Origin: an uncultured Alphaproteobacteria bacterium | GTDB lineage: Bacteria; Pseudomonadota; Alphaproteobacteria; Micropepsales; Micropepsaceae | NCBI GenBank assembly: GCA_903928515.1 | Contig: CAIYRG010000040.1 | Span: 1 to 46,162 of the forward strand | Direction: 5' to 3' | Length of the DNA: 46,162 bases | In this document: one piece after another, positions 40,442 to 46,162 of the stretch | Layout of the letters: each line of letters begins with the position of its first letter | Position numbering within the stretch: the stretch's first letter is position 1 | Translations under genes and position numbers: made by a program | Notes under the pieces: model-generated | What the model was told of the DNA's origin: nothing | The model's input: only the letters and a program-made list of their open reading frames with translations | The model's database searches: none

Positions 40442-41994
40442 GCACCAAGATTTACGTTCCCTGCGATGCCGTGTCGGTTGCCTGTGGTGCCGACGATGTG
40501 GCCGACGCTATTGCCGCCGAAGCCAAGAAGCGCAGCCAAGATGTCACGATCATCCGCAACGGTTCGCGCGGACTTGTCCCCATCGAGCCGCTGGTCGAAA
40601 TCGAAACGCTGCAGGGCCGCATCGGTTACGGCCCCATTGAGCTTTCCGACGTCCCTTCGGTGTGCGACGCGATGTTCGGCGACGGACAGCATGCCAAGCG
40701 CATCGGAAAACCGGAGGAGCTTCCCTTCTTCGCCAAACAGACGCGCCTCACTTTCGCGCGCTGCGGCATCACCGATCCGCAGTCGCTCGCCGATTACAAA
40801 GCGCATGACGGCTACAAAGGCCTCACCAAAGCGCTGACGCTGACACCGGCCGAAATCGTCGAAACCGTAACAAAATCTGGCCTTCGTGGACGCGGTGGCG
40901 CAGGCTTCCCCACCGGCATCAAATGGAAAACGGTGCTGGACGCGAAAGCAGATCGCAAATTCATCGTCTGCAATGCCGATGAAGGCGATAGCGGCACATT
41001 TGCCGACCGCATGATCATGGAAGGCGATCCCTTCCTTCTGATCGAAGGCATGACGATTGCCGGCATCGCGGTGGGCGCGACGCATGGTTACATCTACATT
41101 CGCTCGGAATATCCGCATGCGGTGCGCGCGATGGAACGCGCCATCGCGACTGCGCGCTCGGCCGGTTATCTCGGGCAATCGGTTTGCGGCTCGAAGCACG
41201 CCTTCGATCTCGATGTGCGCATGGGCGCGGGCGCTTATGTCTGCGGCGAAGAAACCTCGCTGCTGGAAAGCCTGGAAGGCAAGCGCGGCCAAGTGCGCGC
41301 CAAGCCGCCTTTGCCTGCGCATGTCGGATTGTTCGGCAAGCCGACCGTGATCAACAACGTGCTGTCGCTCACCTCTGTGCCGGTGATCCTGGACAAAGGC
41401 GCAGACTTCTATCGCGATTACGGCATGGGCCGTTCGCGCGGCACGATGCCGATCCAACTCGCGGGCAACATCAAAAACGGCGGTCTGTATGAGACCGCCT
41501 TTGGCATAACCCTGGGTGAGCTGGTGGATGGCATCGGCGGCGGCACCGAGAGCGGGCGCCCGGTGCGCGCGGTTCAGGTCGGCGGACCCTTGGGCGCCTA
41601 TTTCCCCCGCGCCCTGTTCGACACGCCGTTCGATTACGAGGCCTTCGCCGCGAAAGATGGGCTGATCGGCCATGGCGGCATCGTGGTGTTCGACGACACC
41701 GTGGACATGGCCAAGCAGGCTCGCTTTGCCATGGAGTTCTGCGCCATCGAATCGTGCGGAAAATGCACCCCTTGCCGCATCGGTTCCGTGCGCGGGCAAG
41801 AGGTGATGGACAAGATTATGGCTGGAACCGATCGGGAACAGAACCTCGCCCTGATCACGGATTTGTGCCAGACTATGAAACTGGGTTCCCTTTGCGCTTT
41901 GGGGGGCTTCACCCCATATCCCGTTATGAGCGCCCTAACCCATTTCCCGGAAGATTTCGGGCCGAAGACAATGCGGAAGGAAGCGGCCGAATAG
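40438..41994 (+). CDS. fdsB: NAD-dependent formate dehydrogenase subunit beta (NuoF-like)
   Basis: SGLRGRGGAGFPTGIKWKTV, NADEGDSGTFADRMIMEGDPF, ESCGKCTPCRIGSVRG; ATGA overlap with fdsG. Confidence 0.95.
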   Translation: MSTKIYVPCDAVSVACGADDVADAIAAEAKKRSQDVTIIRNGSRGLVPIEPLVEIETLQGRIGYGPIELSDVPSVCDAMFGDGQHAKRIGKPEELPFFAKQTRLTFARCGITDPQSLADYKAHDGYKGLTKALTLTPAEIVETVTKSGLRGRGGAGFPTGIKWKTVLDAKADRKFIVCNADEGDSGTFADRMIMEGDPFLLIEGMTIAGIAVGATHGYIYIRSEYPHAVRAMERAIATARSAGYLGQSVCGSKHAFDLDVRMGAGAYVCGEETSLLESLEGKRGQVRAKPPLPAHVGLFGKPTVINNVLSLTSVPVILDKGADFYRDYGMGRSRGTMPIQLAGNIKNGGLYETAFGITLGELVDGIGGGTESGRPVRAVQVGGPLGAYFPRALFDTPFDYEAFAAKDGLIGHGGIVVFDDTVDMAKQARFAMEFCAIESCGKCTPCRIGSVRGQEVMDKIMAGTDREQNLALITDLCQTMKLGSLCALGGFTPYPVMSALTHFPEDFGPKTMRKEAAE

Positions 41995-42018
41995 AGCCGC
42001 CATCAAGGTCAAAAGAAC

Positions 42019-44859
42019 ATGCCTCTGGTTGAAGAAATCGATTACGGCACACCCGCTTCCTCATCGGAGAAGCAGGTCACGCTCACCATCGATGGCGTGA
42101 AGATCTCGGTGCCCGAAGGCACCTCCATCATGCGCGCCGCGCAGATGATGGGCACTGCCATTCCGAAATTGTGCGCCACCGACAATGTGGCGTCGTTCGG
42201 CTCTTGCCGCATGTGCCTGGTGGAGATCGAAGGCCGCAACGGCACGCCCGCCTCGTGCACCACGCTGGTGGCCGAAGGCATCAACGTCCACACGCAGACT
42301 CCGCGGATCGCGCAAATCCGCAAAGGCGTGATGGAGCTTTACATCTCCGACCATCCGCTCGATTGCCTCACCTGTGCGGCGAACGGCAATTGCGAATTGC
42401 AGGACACAGCGGGCCAAGTCGGCCTGCGCGATGTGCGCTACGGCTATGCCGGCGACAATCATCTGTCCGATAAGAAAGACACGTCCAACCCGTATTTCAC
42501 TTACGATCCCGCCAAATGTATCGTCTGCTCGCGCTGCGTGCGCGCCTGCGACGAAGTGCAGGGAACGTTGGCGCTGACCATCTCGGGCCGCGGCTTTGAA
42601 AGCCGCGTCTCGCCTTCGCAATCCGAACCCTTCCTCGAATCCGAATGCGTCTCGTGCGGCGCCTGCGTGCAGGCCTGCCCCACCGCAACGCTGATGGAAA
42701 AGAAGGTGATTGAAATCGGCCAGCCGGAACATTCGGTTGTCACCACCTGCGCCTATTGCGGCGTCGGTTGCACGTTCAAGGCGGAAATGCGCGGCGAAGA
42801 ACTTGTGCGCATGGTGCCTTTCAAGGACGGCAAAGCAAACCACGGCCATTCTTGCGTGAAGGGCCGTTTCGCGTGGGGCTATGCCACGCATCGCGACCGC
42901 ATCTTGAACCCGATGATCCGCGCTTCGATCCAAGACCCCTGGAAAGAAGTAAGCTGGGAAGAAGCGATTGCGCACACCGCATCGGAATTCAACCGCATCC
43001 AGGCGAAATACGGCAAGCTCTCGGTTGGCGGCATCACCTCGTCGCGCTGCACCAACGAAGAAACCTTTCTGGTGCAGAAGCTGATCCGCGCCGCGTTCGG
43101 CAACAACAACGTCGACACCTGCGCGCGCGTTTGCCATTCGCCCACCGGCTACGGCTTGGGCACAACGCTCGGCACCTCGGCCGGCACGCAGGATTTCGAC
43201 TCGGTCTCCGAGGCTGACGTCATTGTCGTCATCGGCGCCAACCCGACCGATGCCCATCCGGTTTTCGGCTCGCGCATGAAGCAGCGCCTGCGTGACGGCG
43301 CGAAGCTGATCGTGATCGACCCGCGCCGCACCGATCTGGTACGTTCGCCGCATATCGAAGCACAGTATCATTTGCAGCTTCGCCCCGGCACCAACGTGGC
43401 CGTGCTGACCGCGATGGCGCATGTGATCGTCACCGAAGGACTGGTGGACGAAGCCTATGTCCGCGAGCGCTGCGAGCTGGATGCCTTCCAGGATTGGGCG
43501 GAATTCGTTTCGCTCCCCGTGAACAGCCCGGAAGAAAGCGAAAAATTCACCGGCGTTCCGGCAGCCAAATTGCGCGCCGCGGCACGGCTTTATGCAACGG
43601 GCGGCAACGGCGCGTTCTATTACGGCTTGGGCGTAACCGAACACAGCCAAGGCTCCACCTCGGTGATGGCCATCGCCAACCTCGCCATGGCCACAGGCAA
43701 TATCGGCCGCAACGGCGTGGGCGTGAACCCGCTGCGCGGCCAGAACAACGTGCAAGGCGCGTGCGATATGGGTTCGTTCCCGCACGAGCTTTCCGGCTAC
43801 CGGCATGTGTCGGACGACGCCACGCGGCAGATGTTCGAGACGTTCTGGAATATCGGCCTCGACAAGGAACCCGGCCTGCGCATTCCCAACATGCTCGATG
43901 CCGCCGTCGATGGCGTGTTCAAGGGCCTCTACGTGCAGGGCGAAGACATTCTGCAATCGGACCCCGACACCAAGCACGTGTCCGCTGGCCTCGCCGCGAT
44001 GGAATGTGTCGTGGTGCAGGATCTGTTCCTGAACGAGACCGCGAATTACGCGCATGTGTTCTTCCCCGGCTCCACATTCCTCGAGAAGAACGGCACCTTC
44101 ACCAATGCCGAGCGCCGCATCCAATTGGTGCGCAAGGTGATGACGCCGAAGAACGGGTATGAAGATTGGGAAATCACCCAGATGCTGTCGAACGCGCTGG
44201 GCTATCCGATGCACTACAACCATCCGTCCGAGATCATGGATGAGATCGCGGCGCTGACGCCTACCTTTGCGGGCGTTTCGTTCAAGCGCCTGGAAACCGA
44301 ATCCTTGCAATGGCCGGTCAACGAGAAGGCGCCGCACGGCACGCCGATCATGCACATTGGCGGCTTCGTGCGCGGCAAAGGCAAATTCGTCGTGACCGAA
44401 TATGTGCCGACCGACGAGAAGGTCGGCCCGCGCTTCCCGCTGCTGCTCACAACGGGGCGCATTCTGTCGCAATACAATGTCGGCGCGCAGACGCGCCGCA
44501 CGGCCAATTCGATGTGGCACGACGAGGACATTCTGGAAATCCACGCCCATGACGCCGAAGAACGCGGCATTCGCGATGGCGACTGGGTGAAGGTGCAAAG
44601 CCGCGCCGGCGCGACCGCTTTGAAGGCGCGCGTGAGCGACCGCGTGGCGCCGGGCGTCGTCTACACGACGTTCCATCATCCCGACACGCAGGCCAATGTT
44701 GTGACGACCGAATATTCGGATTGGGCCACCAACTGCCCGGAATACAAGGTCACGGCGGTGCAAGTGGCCGTGTCCAATGGGCCTACCGATTGGCAGCGCG
44801 AATACAACAACCAAGCCGAACACAGCCGCCGCATCGCGGCCGTCGAACCGGCCGAGTAA
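42019..44859 (+). CDS. fdsA: NAD-dependent formate dehydrogenase subunit alpha (molybdopterin, Cys type)
   Basis: N-terminal NuoG-like 2Fe-2S/4Fe-4S ligands; CAYCGVGC 4Fe-4S; NNVDTCARVCHSPTGYGL active-site Cys; MopB dinucleotide-binding domain. Confidence 0.96.
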   Translation: MPLVEEIDYGTPASSSEKQVTLTIDGVKISVPEGTSIMRAAQMMGTAIPKLCATDNVASFGSCRMCLVEIEGRNGTPASCTTLVAEGINVHTQTPRIAQIRKGVMELYISDHPLDCLTCAANGNCELQDTAGQVGLRDVRYGYAGDNHLSDKKDTSNPYFTYDPAKCIVCSRCVRACDEVQGTLALTISGRGFESRVSPSQSEPFLESECVSCGACVQACPTATLMEKKVIEIGQPEHSVVTTCAYCGVGCTFKAEMRGEELVRMVPFKDGKANHGHSCVKGRFAWGYATHRDRILNPMIRASIQDPWKEVSWEEAIAHTASEFNRIQAKYGKLSVGGITSSRCTNEETFLVQKLIRAAFGNNNVDTCARVCHSPTGYGLGTTLGTSAGTQDFDSVSEADVIVVIGANPTDAHPVFGSRMKQRLRDGAKLIVIDPRRTDLVRSPHIEAQYHLQLRPGTNVAVLTAMAHVIVTEGLVDEAYVRERCELDAFQDWAEFVSLPVNSPEESEKFTGVPAAKLRAAARLYATGGNGAFYYGLGVTEHSQGSTSVMAIANLAMATGNIGRNGVGVNPLRGQNNVQGACDMGSFPHELSGYRHVSDDATRQMFETFWNIGLDKEPGLRIPNMLDAAVDGVFKGLYVQGEDILQSDPDTKHVSAGLAAMECVVVQDLFLNETANYAHVFFPGSTFLEKNGTFTNAERRIQLVRKVMTPKNGYEDWEITQMLSNALGYPMHYNHPSEIMDEIAALTPTFAGVSFKRLETESLQWPVNEKAPHGTPIMHIGGFVRGKGKFVVTEYVPTDEKVGPRFPLLLTTGRILSQYNVGAQTRRTANSMWHDEDILEIHAHDAEERGIRDGDWVKVQSRAGATALKARVSDRVAPGVVYTTFHHPDTQANVVTTEYSDWATNCPEYKVTAVQVAVSNGPTDWQREYNNQAEHSRRIAAVEPAE

Positions 44860-44867
44860 CCGCAAGT

Positions 44868-45122
44868 ATGTCCGAAGACGAAACGCATCACGCGAAGAGC
44901 ACGCTCGACCGCTTGGTCTATTCGGCCAATCAGATCAGCAATTTCTTCCGTTCCCAGAAACACGATCAGGCCGTCGCCGGCGTGGAAACCCACATCGCAA
45001 AATTTTGGGACCCGCGCATGCGCAAGATGATCTTCGCGCATCTGAAAGCCAGCGGCGAAGGCCTCACCCCGCTCGCACGTGAAGCGCTTGAGAGCCTCGC
45101 CAAAAAGCAGAACGCGGCCTAA
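44868..45122 (+). CDS. fdsD: Formate dehydrogenase subunit delta
   Basis: STLDRLVYSANQISNFFRSQKHDQAVAGVETHIAKFWDPRMRKMIFAHL. Confidence 0.93.
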   Translation: MSEDETHHAKSTLDRLVYSANQISNFFRSQKHDQAVAGVETHIAKFWDPRMRKMIFAHLKASGEGLTPLAREALESLAKKQNAA

Positions 45123-45125
45123 GCC

Positions 45126-46162
45126 TTAATTTGCCGCCGCTTTCGTGTTTCCGATATTGGCGGCAAGGAACGCGTCCAGTTCGCGCAACACCGTCATGCG
45201 ACTGTCGGCCGTTTCCATGTAGTGATCGTCGCCGACGACTTTCACAAATTTGACGGATTTCCCCGCCTTCTGCAAAGCGGCCTGCATCTCCAGCGAATGC
45301 TCGATGGGCACTGTCGAATCTTTGTCGGCATGAATGAGCAGAATAGGCACCCGCACTTTATCGGCCTGAAATGCCGGCGACACGGCTTTGAGCCCCGCTT
45401 CATCCGCGTAGCGCTTGCCGAAACGCAGATCCCACTCCGGCTGCAACGCCGCCAAATACTGCTCGGGCCAGTTGGGATTTCTATCGTCGATCAACTTTGG
45501 CAGATCGCTAACGCCAGCCACGCTCGCCGCACACGCATAAAGGTCGGGCGTCAAAGCCGCGCCCGCAAGCGCGGCATAACCGCCGTAACTCACGCCAACG
45601 ATACAAACACGCTTGGGATTGGCGATGCCGTCCTTGATCGCTTGGTTGACGCCGTCCGTGATGTCGTCCTGCATCTTGCGACCCCATTGTTGAAAGCCCG
45701 CAGCCTCGAACGCGTAGCCATAGCCGTACGATCCGCGAAAATTCGGCTGCAGAACCGCGTAACCTTTGCTCCCCAGAAATTGCACCATCCAATCGAACGC
45801 AAGTGAATCGCGCTCTTCTGGCCCGCCATGCGGGAGAACTACCAACGGCAAATTCTTGGCCTCTTTCCCTGCCGGAATCGTGAGGTAGGCCGAAAGCTGT
45901 AGGCCGTCACGGGCAGCATACGGATAGGGCTTCATGTCGCTCAACACTTCGGGCTTATCGAGCGCCGGGTACGAAGACCCGATATCGTCAAAATGGTGCG
46001 TCACCGCGTCGTACATATGCAGCGTCGCGGGGTGCTTCGGCCCACTCAGGATGATCAACGATTTGCTGCGATCCGTTGTGGCGGAAATGATTTCCACCGA
46101 GAGATCGGGGAATTTCTGCAGCAAAGCTTTCTCGAGACCTTCCAATTTCGGCTCAAAATACA
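45126..46162 (-). CDS. S9 family peptidase (prolyl oligopeptidase-like), C-terminal part; truncated by window end
   Basis: GVSYGGYAALAGAALTP Ser elbow, HADKDSTVP, VGDDHYM catalytic residues; frame open to window end. Confidence 0.92.
   Translation of the reverse strand, partial: YFEPKLEGLEKALLQKFPDLSVEIISATTDRSKSLIILSGPKHPATLHMYDAVTHHFDDIGSSYPALDKPEVLSDMKPYPYAARDGLQLSAYLTIPAGKEAKNLPLVVLPHGGPEERDSLAFDWMVQFLGSKGYAVLQPNFRGSYGYGYAFEAAGFQQWGRKMQDDITDGVNQAIKDGIANPKRVCIVGVSYGGYAALAGAALTPDLYACAASVAGVSDLPKLIDDRNPNWPEQYLAALQPEWDLRFGKRYADEAGLKAVSPAFQADKVRVPILLIHADKDSTVPIEHSLEMQAALQKAGKSVKFVKVVGDDHYMETADSRMTVLRELDAFLAANIGNTKAAAN

Noticed and set aside
40330-41799. 489-aa antisense ORF over fdsB
   Set aside because: Composition artefact opposite a NuoF-like gene.
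42740-43170. Possible selenocysteine in FdsA
   Set aside because: No in-frame TGA; active-site motif contains Cys (CARVCHSPTGYG).
42061-44865. 934-aa antisense ORF spanning fdsA
   Set aside because: It mirrors the codon structure of high-GC fdsA; Arg/His/Ala/Val/Gly-rich composition and no domain motifs. Typical GC-driven spurious antisense ORF.

Overview
This GC-rich 46 kb window looks like an alphaproteobacterial chromosome, judged from gene content and repeat style only. It is mostly ordinary coding sequence. I saw no rRNA, tRNA, CRISPR array, transposase or phage genes. Recognisable modules, left to right: dienelactone hydrolase; AAHS-type MFS transporter; three tandem DUF6152 genes; 1-Cys peroxiredoxin; second MFS transporter; RND adaptor plus permease; feoA-feoB with a downstream DUF1493 gene; Lrp regulator divergent from trxB; a cluster of palindromic repeats; msrP; dps; another AAHS MFS transporter; arsR-arsC-aqpS; LysR divergent from pirin-wrbA; DUF5996; YkgJ-type Cys cluster; EF-G-like GTPase; aminotransferase; garR-gckA; a ~1.8 kaa Gly-rich autotransporter; LeuA-like DRE-TIM enzyme; DUF3775; an NAD-dependent formate dehydrogenase operon (fdsG-B-A-D, no fdsC); and a partial S9 peptidase. 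The observations most worth following up are: (i) a T8 tract exactly where two reading frames must be joined to give the autotransporter a good signal peptide, which suggests phase variation, a frameshift or an assembly error; (ii) three 35-bp palindromes with compensatory stem changes between trxB and msrP, one of them flanked by a duplication of the trxB 3' end; (iii) a feoAB-DUF1493 arrangement with a near-perfect 17-bp operator; (iv) an EF-G paralog lacking the switch II His; and (v) an ArsR operator abutting the start codon, plus a C9 tract inside arsC. No clearly unprecedented multi-gene system is visible. All functional assignments are from reading protein motifs, not from database searches.
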